From: Chelativorans sp. AA-79
GTDB taxonomy: Bacteria; Pseudomonadota; Alphaproteobacteria; Rhizobiales; Rhizobiaceae
Direction: 5' to 3'
DNA length: 64,000 nt
NCBI RefSeq assembly: GCF_029457495.1
Contig: NZ_CP120361.1
Location: 186,001 to 250,000, forward strand
Both the position numbers and the translations under genes were made by a program. Under the pieces are notes generated by a model that was not told the origin of the DNA, made no database searches, and saw nothing but the letters and a program-made list of their open reading frames with translations. This document shows positions 9,276 to 17,582 of the stretch, piece by piece; position 1 is the first letter of the stretch, and each line of letters begins with the position of its first letter.

Positions 9276-9300
9276 AACATCGGAGCGGCACCCATGTTCC
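9276..9300 (-). promoter_or_regulatory. Putative EcfG-type general-stress promoter of the DUF4142-DUF892 unit
   Basis: On the minus strand GGAAC (9300-9296) is followed after 16 bases by TGTT (9279-9276). This fits the alphaproteobacterial EcfG/RpoE2 consensus GGAAC-N16/17-CGTT except for one base. The -10 element is about 39 bases before the start codon. Confidence 0.55.
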
Positions 9301-9317
9301 CCGCAAACCCGGAAGAA

Positions 9318-10568
9318 TCAGGTGTTCCCCAATTCCAGCACGAGACCACTGTTCGGGAGCGTTGGGAGGCGGTTCATCGGAATGTGGAGGTCCTGCTCGG
9401 GAACGGCATAGTCCATCGCGAGGAGTTGCCGGACGGCCTCGCCCATCAGGGCTATTGTGAGCCATTCGCCCGGACAGCGATGACCGGAGAGGAACCCGCC
9501 GCCGCCTTGGGGGACGAGGGTGCAGCCATCGCCTTGCCAGCCACGGAAGCGCTGCGGATCGAAGGTCTCCGCGTCGTGCCAGGCATCGGGATGGTGGTTG
9601 GTGCCGTAGAGATCGAGGAGCACCCAATCGTCCTTGCCGAACTGATGGCCGGCCCAGGAGAACGGTTCCAGCACGCGGCCGCCGACCATGGGGAAAAAAG
9701 GATAGAATCGGCGAACCTCCTGAACGAACGCTTCCAAATCCGCGTCAGCGGCGTTGGCCGAGAGATGCGCTGCCGCATCACGATGGACATGGAGGGCATG
9801 TCCGATGAAGGTGACAAAGCGGGCGATCGCCACCAAGGGACGCAGAAGGTTGAGGAGTTCCACCGCGGCAATCCCGGGCGGAAGCTCTTCGCCCGAAAGG
9901 CCCCGATGGAGGGCGATCCGCTGCGCGGGGCTGTCGGACCTTGCCTGAAGAGCGCCGTCGCGGATCGCCTCAATGGTCTGCCGCGCCCAATGCTCGCAGC
10001 GACGGCGCATCAGGCGGGCGCGTATATGGCCTAGACCGAAGCTGCCCGCGCCTTCAATCATGGCTGAGAGTTCGGCCGTTCTGCGCTCCGGCTCCGCCTC
10101 TTCCAGCGGCAGCGCGCACCAGAGGATCGCCGTCCGCCCGAGAGCCTCGCGCGCCAGGTCATGCAGCCTGACACGCCGCGGCGCCCGATCAAGCGTCGCC
10201 CCCCATTCCGCTCGGAAGATCGATATCGCACGCCCGATCCCCGCCGCATCCATCATATCCATGAACATCTGCTTGCGGTGACGGTGCGCCTCGCCATCCA
10301 GCGTCTGCACGCTGCCCCAGTCCTGCAGGAGTGCCAGCGCGGTGCGCGGGATGGCGCGACGGCGCGTGAAGCGGCCAGGCATATAGAACTGCTCTGCCGC
10401 CGCAGGTCCGCGCATGCAGACCACGTTCCGCATCATGATGCGCGTGCGGAAGGCGTCCGTGCCCAGGCCATCGCAGCGACTGCGCACAAAAACATAGCCC
10501 TCGCGCCAGAGCGCAATGCCGCTGTCCAGCGCGGAGATGGAAGGGATGGCGGCGGGAGACCCGGACAT
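9318..10568 (-). CDS. Cytochrome P450 of the CYP152 peroxygenase type (fatty-acid hydroxylase)
   Basis: A 416-aa heme protein. The heme ligand is Cys365 in GGGGFLSGHRCPGEW, the variant seen in CYP152 enzymes. The E-x-x-R motif is E284-R287. An Arg243-Pro244 pair lies in NLLRPLVAIARF, where CYP152 family members have the Arg-Pro that holds the fatty-acid carboxylate and helps peroxide activation. Such enzymes hydroxylate or decarboxylate fatty acids with H2O2 and need no reductase. The ATG at 10568 gives the family length. It lies 50 bp downstream of a type II NADH dehydrogenase on the same strand, probably in the same transcript. Confidence 0.88.
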   Translation of the reverse strand: MSGSPAAIPSISALDSGIALWREGYVFVRSRCDGLGTDAFRTRIMMRNVVCMRGPAAAEQFYMPGRFTRRRAIPRTALALLQDWGSVQTLDGEAHRHRKQMFMDMMDAAGIGRAISIFRAEWGATLDRAPRRVRLHDLAREALGRTAILWCALPLEEAEPERRTAELSAMIEGAGSFGLGHIRARLMRRRCEHWARQTIEAIRDGALQARSDSPAQRIALHRGLSGEELPPGIAAVELLNLLRPLVAIARFVTFIGHALHVHRDAAAHLSANAADADLEAFVQEVRRFYPFFPMVGGRVLEPFSWAGHQFGKDDWVLLDLYGTNHHPDAWHDAETFDPQRFRGWQGDGCTLVPQGGGGFLSGHRCPGEWLTIALMGEAVRQLLAMDYAVPEQDLHIPMNRLPTLPNSGLVLELGNT

Positions 10569-10618
10569 GCCATCCAACGCACGACCCGAGCCCCCGTTCC
10601 GCGCCAACCCGGCGCGGC

Positions 10619-11965
10619 TCAGCCGGCGCGGCGCTTGGCCGTGGAGGGGGCATGCGCCCCCTCGGGCGGACCTTCCAGCGAATCGTCGGTGATCACCCGG
10701 GCGCCCCGCTCGAAGGTGAGGTAACGCCAGAGCCATTGCAGCGAGACCATGAGGCGGTGCTGAAAGCCCACGAGCAGGTAGACATGGATGATCGCCCAGG
10801 AAAGCCAGGCGACCCAACCCGTGAGTTTGAAGCGGCCCTGCTCGAAGACGGCGGCATGGCGCCCGACAATCGCCGTGTTGCCGCGGCCATGATAGGTGAA
10901 GGGCGCGAGCGGCGACCCGTCGAGGAGATGGCGGGAGAGGCTGCGGCCGAGATGCCGGCCCTGCTGCTTGGCGACCTGGGCGAGGCCCGGAAGCGGCTTC
11001 CCGTCCTCGCCGGTGAAATTGGCGGCATCGCCCACGACGAAGACATTCCGCAGACCCTTTGCCTGCATCGTCTCGTCGACGACGACGCGGCCCGCATCGT
11101 CGGTCTCGGCACCGAGCTGGGCGGCAAGCGGCGAGGCGGCGACCCCTGCCGCCCACAGGACGAGACCCACCGGGACGGTCTGACCGCCGAAGGTGATCCT
11201 GTCCTTCTCGATCGCTTCGACGGGGGTGTTGGTGTGCACCTCCACGCCGAGCTTTTCGAGGCGTTTCAGCGCATAGCCGGAGATCTTCTCCGAAAACGCC
11301 GACAGGATACGCGGCCCGGCTTCGATCAGCATCACCCTAGCCGCTTCCGGGCGGACGCTGCGGAAATCCCGCGCCAGGGTGAAGCGGCTAAGTTCGGCCA
11401 GGGACCCGGCGAGCTCGACGCCGGTCGGCCCGCCGCCGACGATGGCGATCGTCATCTGGCGGGCCTGCTCTTGCGGATCGACGGTACGCTCGGCGCGCTC
11501 GAAGGCGAGCAGCGCATTGGCGCGGATGCGGCGCGCGTCAGCCAGGGTTTTCAACCCCGGAGCGAAACGCGCCCAGTCATGGTGACCGAAATAGCTGTGA
11601 GTGGCTCCGGTGGCGAGGATCAGATAATCGAATGCCAGGCAGGACCCGTCGGTCAGGTCGAGCGAGCGGCTGGTCATGTCGATCCTTTTCACCTCTCCCA
11701 TAAGGACCTGCACGCTCTCATACCGCCTGAGAACCTTGCGGATGGGCTCGGCGACGTCGGGCGCGGACAGCGCCGCGGTGGCGACCTGATAGAGCAGGGG
11801 CTGGAAGAGATGATGGTTCTGGCGGTCGAGCAGGATAACCGGAACCCCGGCCTTGCCCAATTCCTTTGCCGCCTCTAGACCGGCGAACCCCGCGCCGACG
11901 ATGACGACGCGCGCAGTGCGCGGGGTGACAGGATCGGCTACAGGCATGTCGTCTCTGGCAATCAT
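10619..11965 (-). CDS. ndh: Type II NADH:quinone dehydrogenase (NDH-2)
   Basis: Single-subunit FAD enzyme that passes electrons from NADH to quinone without pumping protons, bound to the inner face of the membrane. The 448-aa product has the FAD-binding motif VIVGAGFAG (about residues 21-29), the NADH-binding motif IVGGGPTGVELAG, and a C-terminal amphipathic segment (WAIIHVYLLVGFQHRLMVS) typical of NDH-2 membrane attachment. ATGs at 11965 and 11947 are both possible. The gene probably forms an operon with the P450. A GGAAC-N16-CGTT promoter lies upstream. Confidence 0.88.
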   Translation of the reverse strand: MIARDDMPVADPVTPRTARVVIVGAGFAGLEAAKELGKAGVPVILLDRQNHHLFQPLLYQVATAALSAPDVAEPIRKVLRRYESVQVLMGEVKRIDMTSRSLDLTDGSCLAFDYLILATGATHSYFGHHDWARFAPGLKTLADARRIRANALLAFERAERTVDPQEQARQMTIAIVGGGPTGVELAGSLAELSRFTLARDFRSVRPEAARVMLIEAGPRILSAFSEKISGYALKRLEKLGVEVHTNTPVEAIEKDRITFGGQTVPVGLVLWAAGVAASPLAAQLGAETDDAGRVVVDETMQAKGLRNVFVVGDAANFTGEDGKPLPGLAQVAKQQGRHLGRSLSRHLLDGSPLAPFTYHGRGNTAIVGRHAAVFEQGRFKLTGWVAWLSWAIIHVYLLVGFQHRLMVSLQWLWRYLTFERGARVITDDSLEGPPEGAHAPSTAKRRAG

Positions 11966-12023
11966 GCGCGCTATCTCTCGCTGGATGGGCTGCCCCCGGA
12001 CATCAACGGCGAACCCGAACCGG

Positions 12024-12048
12024 AACGCGGCCCCTGCAGGCTTGTTCC
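12024..12048 (-). promoter_or_regulatory. Putative EcfG-type promoter of the ndh-P450 unit
   Basis: The minus strand reads GGAAC (12048-12044), 16 bases, CGTT (12027-12024), an exact match to the alphaproteobacterial general-stress sigma consensus. The -10 is about 59 bases upstream of the proposed ndh start. Confidence 0.6.
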
Positions 12049-12086
12049 GCCCGCAAGCGGACACGAAGACGGCCGCGATTGCAAAT

Positions 12087-12111
12087 GGAACTGGCGGCGG
12101 TTTCGACGGTT
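12087..12111 (+). promoter_or_regulatory. Putative EcfG-type promoter of the small membrane protein gene at 12131
   Basis: GGAAC (12087-12091), 16 bases, GGTT (12108-12111). It faces away from the ndh promoter, so the 165-bp gap would hold two divergent stress promoters. The -10 lies about 20 bases before the start codon. Confidence 0.55.
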
Positions 12112-12130
12112 CGCGCAGGAACGGGTTTTG

Positions 12131-12598
12131 ATGGAGCAGCGCATGGGCACGGCACGATATGCACTTTTCAGCGGCACAGCGGCGGGCCTTGCCGCGCTGC
12201 TTGCCGTCATGGCTTCAGCCATGGCGGAAGGGCGCGGCGTGCTCGAGCCGGTGAGTGCGACGAGCCATTGGCTGCATGGCGACAGCGCCGGCAGGACGGC
12301 GAAGGCCGATGCGAGCCATACGGGCGTGGGACTCGTCACCAACGCCGCTTCGGCAATGTTCTGGGCCTTGCCTTTCGCGTTCTGGGCGTCGCGCGGCGGT
12401 CCGCGCAGCCTGACGCACCTCCTCTGCGGGGCGTCCGTGCTCTCGGCACTGGCCGCACTCCTGGACTACGGACTGCTGCCACGCCGGCTGTCGCCGGGAT
12501 GGGAGTTGGCAGTTTCGAAGCGCGCCGTCGCCGGCGCATTCGCGGCCATGGCGGCGGGGCTTGCTGCCGGGGCGTGGGCGGCCCAGCGGAGGCATTAA
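12131..12598 (+). CDS. Hypothetical four-helix membrane protein
   Basis: A 155-aa protein with hydrophobic segments near residues 10-30, 72-88, 95-115 and 130-150. No motif was recognised. A hydrophilic loop with a His (SATSHWLHGDSAG) separates helices one and two. It may be an uncharacterised integral membrane protein of Hyphomicrobiales. The ATG at 12131 follows aggaacg; a later ATG (12143) would still keep all helices. Gene assignment rests on the promoter-like site upstream, codon pattern and membrane topology. Confidence 0.65.
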   Translation: MEQRMGTARYALFSGTAAGLAALLAVMASAMAEGRGVLEPVSATSHWLHGDSAGRTAKADASHTGVGLVTNAASAMFWALPFAFWASRGGPRSLTHLLCGASVLSALAALLDYGLLPRRLSPGWELAVSKRAVAGAFAAMAAGLAAGAWAAQRRH

Positions 12599-12630
12599 CA
12601 GCCATGGGCGGCGGGCCGGACGCACCCACG

Positions 12631-12655
12631 GGAACTTGTGGCGGGTTTGCGGATT
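12631..12655 (+). promoter_or_regulatory. Weak EcfG-like promoter before the gene at 12686
   Basis: GGAAC (12631-12635), 16 bases, GATT (12652-12655). The -10 differs from CGTT at two positions, so support is weaker than for the other sites, but spacing and distance to the ATG (about 30 bases) are right. Confidence 0.3.
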
Positions 12656-12685
12656 GAAGCTTCGCCCACAGCGAAGCACACCGCC

Positions 12686-13183
12686 ATGCAAGCACCCCCG
12701 ATCCGCAAAGACGGCCTACAGCTTGAGGAGAAACGAAAATTTCACCGGTTCTTCTGGGCGGTCGAACGTGGCGCCTGGGCGGTCTTCGCCCTCTTCCTCC
12801 TCCTTGCACTCGCCGGCCTCACAGGTTCGGGAGGCTATTTCTCCAGGATCACGGCGGCTCTTCCGACCGGCAAGGCGGATTATCCTCGTGTTGCACGGTG
12901 GGAGGCCTCGGACGAGATGCGGGCCAGCTTCGCGGGCGGTGCGGATACTCACCGCTTGATCCTCGACCCCGTCCTCTTCGAATATTTCGAGATCCAGGGC
13001 ATCCAGCCGGAACCGGAGAGGATGGTGACCGGACCGGATGGCGTGGCGATGGAGTTCGAAGCCGAGGAGCAGGCACCGGTCGAGGTGATCCTCTATCTGC
13101 GTGCACTGCATGCCGGTTTCCCCGAATACCGGATCACTCTCGACGGCGCCCAGGTGGAAGCGTCCACCCTGATCCTGCCATAG
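12686..13183 (+). CDS. Hypothetical membrane-anchored protein
   Basis: A 165-aa protein with a basic N-terminus, one hydrophobic helix (about residues 30-58, VFALFLLLALAGLTG) and a soluble C-terminal domain of about 100 residues rich in beta-strand patterns. It ends nine bases before the DUF421 gene, so the pair is co-transcribed. DUF421 proteins are often found with a small membrane partner; this protein may be one, but that is inference from position only. The ATG at 12686 is chosen over an upstream frame start at 12638. Confidence 0.65.
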   Translation: MQAPPIRKDGLQLEEKRKFHRFFWAVERGAWAVFALFLLLALAGLTGSGGYFSRITAALPTGKADYPRVARWEASDEMRASFAGGADTHRLILDPVLFEYFEIQGIQPEPERMVTGPDGVAMEFEAEEQAPVEVILYLRALHAGFPEYRITLDGAQVEASTLILP

Positions 13184-13192
13184 GAGAGAGCG

Positions 13193-13633
13193 ATGGACTC
13201 GGTGACCCGCGGCATCGTCGTCTATCTCTTCCTCCTCGTCGTCGTGAGGTTTTCGGGCCGGCGCACACTCGCGGAGATCACCGCCTTCGACTTCGTGCTC
13301 CTGCTCATCATCGCCGAGACGACGCAGCAGGCGCTGCTCGGCGATGATTTTTCGCTGGTCAACGCGGCCATCCTCGTGCTGACCCTTTTCGTGACGGATA
13401 TCGCGCTTTCCTATTTGAAGCAGTGGTCGCCGAGAACCGCCACCCTGATCGACGGGACTCCCACCGTGCTCATCAGCCTCGGCAAAGCGGACAACGAGGC
13501 GCTTACGCGGGCTCGCGTAAGCCTCGACGACGTGCTGGAGGCGGCACGGGAGCAGCATGGCCTGGAGCGACTCGATCAGATCAAGTTCGCCGTGCTCGAG
13601 ATCGGTGGCAATATCAGCATCATTCCGCGATGA
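13193..13633 (+). CDS. DUF421 (YetF/YcaP-type) membrane protein
   Basis: A 146-aa inner-membrane protein with N-terminal helices (GIVVYLFLLVVVRFSGRRTL) and the family motif ITAFDFVLLLIIAETTQQALL, followed by a C-terminal soluble domain with the TLIDGTPTVLI pattern. The family role is unknown, with reports linking it to stress and envelope functions. It is shorter than the roughly 220-aa relatives with a longer C-terminal domain. A ribosome site (ggagagagcg) precedes the ATG. Confidence 0.85.
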   Translation: MDSVTRGIVVYLFLLVVVRFSGRRTLAEITAFDFVLLLIIAETTQQALLGDDFSLVNAAILVLTLFVTDIALSYLKQWSPRTATLIDGTPTVLISLGKADNEALTRARVSLDDVLEAAREQHGLERLDQIKFAVLEIGGNISIIPR

Positions 13634-13682
13634 GCGTGCGCTTACGCCGTTTACCGCAGCCCATTGCGGACCGCGGACCACA

Positions 13683-13707
13683 GGAACTTTCCCGCGGGCC
13701 TCAGGTT
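13683..13707 (+). promoter_or_regulatory. Putative EcfG-type promoter of the SDR-DoxX gene
   Basis: GGAAC (13683-13687), 16 bases, GGTT (13704-13707), about 88 bases upstream of the start codon at 13795. Confidence 0.5.
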
Positions 13708-13794
13708 TGATTCAGCATTTCAGGTTAGGAGAGGGTCGGCGTGGAGGGTCGGCGTGGAGATCGGCGTCCCCCTGGGCACTCGAAAAGGAGGTCC

Positions 13795-15084
13795 ATGAAG
13801 GTTCTCGTCACAGGCGCCACGGGGCTGATCGGCTGTGCCGTGTGCGCTCGGCTTGCGGAGGAAGGCCATCAGGTTCTGGCAGTGGTGCGCCCGGGCAGCA
13901 GACCGCTTCCCATGGGCGCCGTCCGGGTGGTGGAGATGGATATCGCCCGCGCAACCGGAACACAGATCTGGGAACAGCACCTGCTGGGTGTCGAGGCGGT
14001 GGTGAACTGCGTGGGCGTCCTGCAGGACAGCGCGCGCGAAGATGTGGAGGGCGTGCACGTGACCGGGGCCGCCGCGCTCTTCCGCGCCTGCGAGAAAATA
14101 GGCGTGCGCCGCGTCATTCATTTCTCCGCGATCGGCGTCGATCGTGCCCAGCCCTCGGCATTCTCGGTGAGCAAGCTCGAAGGGGATCACCTGCTGATGG
14201 AGCGCGAGCTCGACTGGGTGATCCTCAGACCATCTGTCGTGCTGGGGAGAAACGTCTTCGGGGCAAGCGCGCTGATCCGCGGCCTGTCCGCCCTGCCGCT
14301 CGGGCTCAGCATGGGGCGTACCGCGCCCCTCCAAGTCGTGCAGCTCGACGATGTGGCGGCCACGGTCGCCTTTTTCATGCATCCCGCCGCCCCCTCGCAG
14401 GTGGCGCTGGAGCTTGCCGGGCCGGAGCGGCTCACCATGGATGAAGTGGTGGCGCGCTACCGGGAATGGCACGGGTGGCGACCGGCACGCCGCTTGACCG
14501 TCCCGGACCGGGCAGCGAACCTGCTTTATCGGACGGGAGATCTGGCGAGCCTGCTCGGCTGGCGATCGCCGGTGCGCAGCACTGCCCGCAAGGAAATCGA
14601 GCGAGGGGCGATCGGCAATCCCCGGCCATGGCGCTCGATGACGGGCATAGCGCCCAGTTCGCTTTCCAGCGCCTTGGTGCGGGAGCCCGCCAGCGTGCAG
14701 GACCGCTGGTTCGCGAAACTCTATTTCCTGAAGCCGATCATCTTTCTGATCCTGCCGCTTTTCTGGATAGGAACCGGCATCATATCGCTCACGGCCGGCT
14801 ATCAGCAGGGCATCGAACTGATGACGAGGGCCGGCGCGGCTTCGCTTGCTTCCCCTGGCGTCGTGGCCGGCGCCATCACCGATATCCTGGTAGGGCTTGC
14901 CATCGCGTATCGGCCCACGGCCCGTCAGGGCCTCTATGCGGCGATCGCGCTCTCGCTCTTCTATATCGTCGCGGGCTCGATCCTCTTGCCTTCGCTATGG
15001 CTGCAGCCGCTCGGACCACTCATGAAGATCTGGCCGATCCTGGCGCTCCACCTCGTGGCGCTTGCCATCCACGGGGAACGCTGA
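13795..15084 (+). CDS. Fusion of an NAD(P)-binding SDR-like domain and a DoxX-like membrane domain
   Basis: A 429-aa protein. Residues 1-290 form an atypical SDR/NmrA-like nucleotide-binding domain with VTGATGLIG at about 5-13 and a later FSAIGVD region where the catalytic Tyr of classical SDRs would be. Residues 310-425 hold four hydrophobic helices like DoxX-family proteins. Function is unknown; a redox sensor or oxidoreductase coupled to the membrane is a reasonable guess. The strong ribosome site aaaaggaggt supports the ATG at 13795. The stop overlaps the next ATG, so the two genes are translationally coupled. Confidence 0.82.
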   Translation: MKVLVTGATGLIGCAVCARLAEEGHQVLAVVRPGSRPLPMGAVRVVEMDIARATGTQIWEQHLLGVEAVVNCVGVLQDSAREDVEGVHVTGAAALFRACEKIGVRRVIHFSAIGVDRAQPSAFSVSKLEGDHLLMERELDWVILRPSVVLGRNVFGASALIRGLSALPLGLSMGRTAPLQVVQLDDVAATVAFFMHPAAPSQVALELAGPERLTMDEVVARYREWHGWRPARRLTVPDRAANLLYRTGDLASLLGWRSPVRSTARKEIERGAIGNPRPWRSMTGIAPSSLSSALVREPASVQDRWFAKLYFLKPIIFLILPLFWIGTGIISLTAGYQQGIELMTRAGAASLASPGVVAGAITDILVGLAIAYRPTARQGLYAAIALSLFYIVAGSILLPSLWLQPLGPLMKIWPILALHLVALAIHGER

Positions 15085-15557
15085 TGCTCTATTTCTTCCT
15101 GAAATATCTTCATGTGATCGGCGCGGCGGTGCTTCTGGGTACAGGCGCGGGCATCGCCTTCTTCATGCTGATGGCCCATCGCACGGGGGATGCCGCCACG
15201 ATCGCAGCCACCGCGCGGATCGTCGTGCTCGCCGATTTCCTTTTCACCGCCACGGCGGTCGTTGCCCAGCCGATCACCGGGTTCGCGCTCGCATGGCACA
15301 TCGGTTATCCTCTTGGCGAGCACTGGATCGTGCTTTCAATCCTGCTTTATCTCCTGACCGGCGCCTTCTGGCTGCCTGTCGTGTGGATGCAGGCGGAGAT
15401 GCGCAGGCTCGCGACCACATCGGTGAAGAAGGGAGCGCCGCTGCCGCAGCGCTACCACAGGCTCTTCCGCCTATGGTTCGCCTTCGGCTTTCCGGCTTTC
15501 GGCGCGGTGCTCGCCATCTTCTGGCTGATGATCACCCGACCGCCGGAAATCTGGTAA
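15084..15557 (+). CDS. DUF2269 family integral membrane protein
   Basis: A 157-aa protein with four hydrophobic helices. It begins MLYFFLKYLHVIGAAVLLG, typical of DUF2269, with conserved His residues in helix one and in ALAWHIGY that could bind heme or metal. The start overlaps the stop of the SDR-DoxX gene. Such proteins accompany SDR-DoxX genes in other bacteria, so a joint membrane redox function is plausible but unproven. Confidence 0.8.
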   Translation: MLYFFLKYLHVIGAAVLLGTGAGIAFFMLMAHRTGDAATIAATARIVVLADFLFTATAVVAQPITGFALAWHIGYPLGEHWIVLSILLYLLTGAFWLPVVWMQAEMRRLATTSVKKGAPLPQRYHRLFRLWFAFGFPAFGAVLAIFWLMITRPPEIW

Positions 15558-15612
15558 GGCTTGGAGCCGCAGTGCTTCGCTCCTATGTTGAAACCGAGCA
15601 AGGAGCACCGGC

Positions 15613-16782
15613 ATGGGCAAGGCACAAATCGTGGGCTGGGCGCATTCGCCCTTCGGAAAATCTGAGCTGGAGGACACCGAGGCCTTGATGGCCTCGGTCG
15701 CCGCGCCCGCGCTGGAGCATGCCGGCGTGGCGGCTGACGAGGTGGACGGCATCTTCGTCGGGGTGATGAACAACGGCTTTTCCAGGCAGGATTTCCAGGG
15801 TGCCCTGGTGGCCATGACGGACGAGCGGCTCGCACACGTGCCGGCCGTGCGGCTGGAAAATGCCTGCGCCACCGGATCCGCCGCGATCTACACCGCCATG
15901 GACTTCATCGAATCGGGACGCGGGCGCATCGCACTCGTGGTCGGAGCGGAAAAGATGACCGCAACGCCGACGGCGGAAGTGGGCGACATCCTCCTCGGAG
16001 CGAGCTACCGAAAGGAAGAGGCCGATATGGAGGGCGGCTTTGCCGGGCTCTTCGCCCGTATCGCGCAGAATTATTTCCAGCGCTATGGCGACCGCTCGGA
16101 GGAACTCGCCATGATCGCCGCCAAGAACCATGCCAACGGCGTGGCCAATCCCTATGCGCATATGCGCAGGGATTTCGGGTTCGAATTCTGCAACGCGGTT
16201 TCCGACAAGAACCCCTATGTGGCGCAACCGCTACGGCGGACCGACTGCTCGTTGATTTCCGACGGTGCTGCGGCGCTGGTGCTCGCAGACGAGGAGATTG
16301 CGGCCACGCTGGAGCGGGCGATCGCGTTTCGCGCACGCAAGCATGTGAACGATGTCCTGGCACTCAGCCGCCGGGACGTGCTCGCCTTCGAAGGAGCGCG
16401 GCGCGCATGGGCGGCAGCGCTGGAGGAGGGCCGGATCTCCGTGAACGACCTCTCGCTCGTCGAAACCCACGACTGCTTCACGATCGCGGAGCTGATCGAA
16501 TATGAGGCCATGGGTCTCGCCAGACCAGGCGAAGGCCACCGGGTGGTGCGGGAAGGCATCACGCGCAAGGACGGAAAACTGCCGGTGAACCCCTCCGGCG
16601 GGCTCAAGGCCAAAGGGCACCCGATCGGCGCCACCGGCGTTTCCATGCATGCGATGGCCGCCATGCAGCTGATGGGCGAAGCGGGAGACATGCAGATCCC
16701 CAATGCCCGGCTCGCGGGCGTCTTCAATATGGGCGGGGCCGCCGTCGCCAACTATGTGTCGGTGCTCGAGCGGGCAAAATGA
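15613..16782 (+). CDS. Thiolase family protein (acetyl-CoA acetyltransferase / SCP-x-like)
   Basis: A 389-aa thiolase-fold enzyme. The nucleophilic Cys is in ENACATGSAA (about residue 85), and the C-terminal GHPIGATG motif carries the catalytic His. It resembles SCP-x-type thiolases, which often condense or cleave atypical acyl-CoAs. The second Cys of classical thiolases near the C-terminus (CGG) appears replaced: the region reads FNMGGAAVANY. That is normal for SCP-x-like members. The ATG at 15613 follows aaggagcaccgg. The substrate cannot be predicted. Confidence 0.88.
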   Translation: MGKAQIVGWAHSPFGKSELEDTEALMASVAAPALEHAGVAADEVDGIFVGVMNNGFSRQDFQGALVAMTDERLAHVPAVRLENACATGSAAIYTAMDFIESGRGRIALVVGAEKMTATPTAEVGDILLGASYRKEEADMEGGFAGLFARIAQNYFQRYGDRSEELAMIAAKNHANGVANPYAHMRRDFGFEFCNAVSDKNPYVAQPLRRTDCSLISDGAAALVLADEEIAATLERAIAFRARKHVNDVLALSRRDVLAFEGARRAWAAALEEGRISVNDLSLVETHDCFTIAELIEYEAMGLARPGEGHRVVREGITRKDGKLPVNPSGGLKAKGHPIGATGVSMHAMAAMQLMGEAGDMQIPNARLAGVFNMGGAAVANYVSVLERAK

Positions 16783-16979
16783 GCCGGCTGCTGATCACCT
16801 TCGGGATCGTGCTCATAGCGGCTGGGCTTCTTTGGCCGGTGATCCAGAAGATGGGCCTCGGACGCTTGCCCGGGGATCTTACCTTCGGCGGCGAGAGCTT
16901 CCGCATCTATATCCCGATCACCACCTCGATCGTCATCAGCATTGTGCTGAGCCTTGCCCTGTGGCTCCTCAATCGGTAA
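16779..16979 (+). CDS. DUF2905 small membrane protein
   Basis: A 66-aa protein with two membrane helices, one on each side of the conserved loop GLGRLPGDLTFGGESFRIYIPI. This loop is diagnostic of DUF2905. The ATG overlaps the thiolase stop (ATGA), so translation is coupled. Function is unknown. Confidence 0.88.
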   Translation: MSRLLITFGIVLIAAGLLWPVIQKMGLGRLPGDLTFGGESFRIYIPITTSIVISIVLSLALWLLNR

Positions 16980-16988
16980 TCTTGACAG

Positions 16989-17012
16989 CCCCGGGGCGAT
17001 TCCGCTCCGGGG
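16989..17012. terminator. Strong hairpin between convergent genes, possible bidirectional terminator
   Basis: Nine-pair stem (16989-16997 with 17004-17012, one G-U pair) and loop gattcc. It sits between the DUF2905 stop (+) and the small minus-strand gene stop. No T-run follows, so intrinsic termination is uncertain. Confidence 0.45.
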
Positions 17013-17022
17013 AAGTCGCGGA

Positions 17023-17208
17023 TCAACTCTTCTGACTCGAGTTGGGATTGTGACGGTCGTCCTTCGTGATCGGGCCCTTGGAGCCCTTGGAGCCGCCGCC
17101 CCATTCCTGTGCCTTGCGAGCCTGGCTGCCGCCCTTCTTCGACGGCGCGCTCTCCTCCGTGCTGCCGCTGGTGGCCTTTTTCATCTCGTGTTCGCGCTTG
17201 GCTTCCAT
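17023..17208 (-). CDS. Small hydrophilic protein of unknown function
   Basis: A 61-aa Gly-, Ser- and Lys-rich protein without hydrophobic segments, probably disordered. It includes KKGGSQARKAQEWGGG. No family was recognised. The ATG at 17208 has gagga nine bases upstream; a TTG at 17226 overlaps the stop of the preceding gene. Both lie on the minus strand in one unit. Position next to other stress-type genes suggests a small stress-related protein, but this is inference. Confidence 0.55.
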   Translation of the reverse strand: MEAKREHEMKKATSGSTEESAPSKKGGSQARKAQEWGGGSKGSKGPITKDDRHNPNSSQKS

Positions 17209-17222
17209 AACGTGATCCTCGA

Positions 17223-17543
17223 TCAATGGCGGACGCCGACCTCTTCGGCCAGCTTCTCGAAGTCTTCGCGGCAGTCGTTCAGGGTCGGCAGATCCAGATC
17301 GCGCAGCTCGCGATGGATCTTCTGGGCAGGCTCGGAGTTAAGATCGTCCTCGAACATCTCGTAGACTTCCTTTGCCGAGCCATAATTGTGGAAGCGCTCG
17401 CGTTCGGCGCGGGTAGCCTCCTGCACATCCCTGAGCTTGTTGCGCTTGTCCTGCGGAAAGGAGTCGGGATCTGCGCCGAGTACGGGCCGGAAAGCCTTCC
17501 GCTCCAGGAAGCCCACAAGTCTCTCCTTTGCATTCTCTGCCAT
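17223..17543 (-). CDS. Conserved-looking hydrophilic protein of unknown function
   Basis: A 106-aa charged, largely helical protein starting [18 protein letters not shown], with no membrane segment. It has the composition of small stress proteins; no family was recognised. The ATG at 17543 is preceded by ggagga. A longer frame reaching 17777 overlaps the flavin oxidoreductase gene on the other strand and is not credible. A weak GGAAC-N16-GATT site lies upstream at 17583-17607. Confidence 0.65.
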   Translation of the reverse strand: MAENAKERLVGFLERKAFRPVLGADPDSFPQDKRNKLRDVQEATRAERERFHNYGSAKEVYEMFEDDLNSEPAQKIHRELRDLDLPTLNDCREDFEKLAEEVGVRH

Positions 17544-17582
17544 GGTCTTCCTCCTTCTCGGTGAGACTGGATCTGAGGCCCC

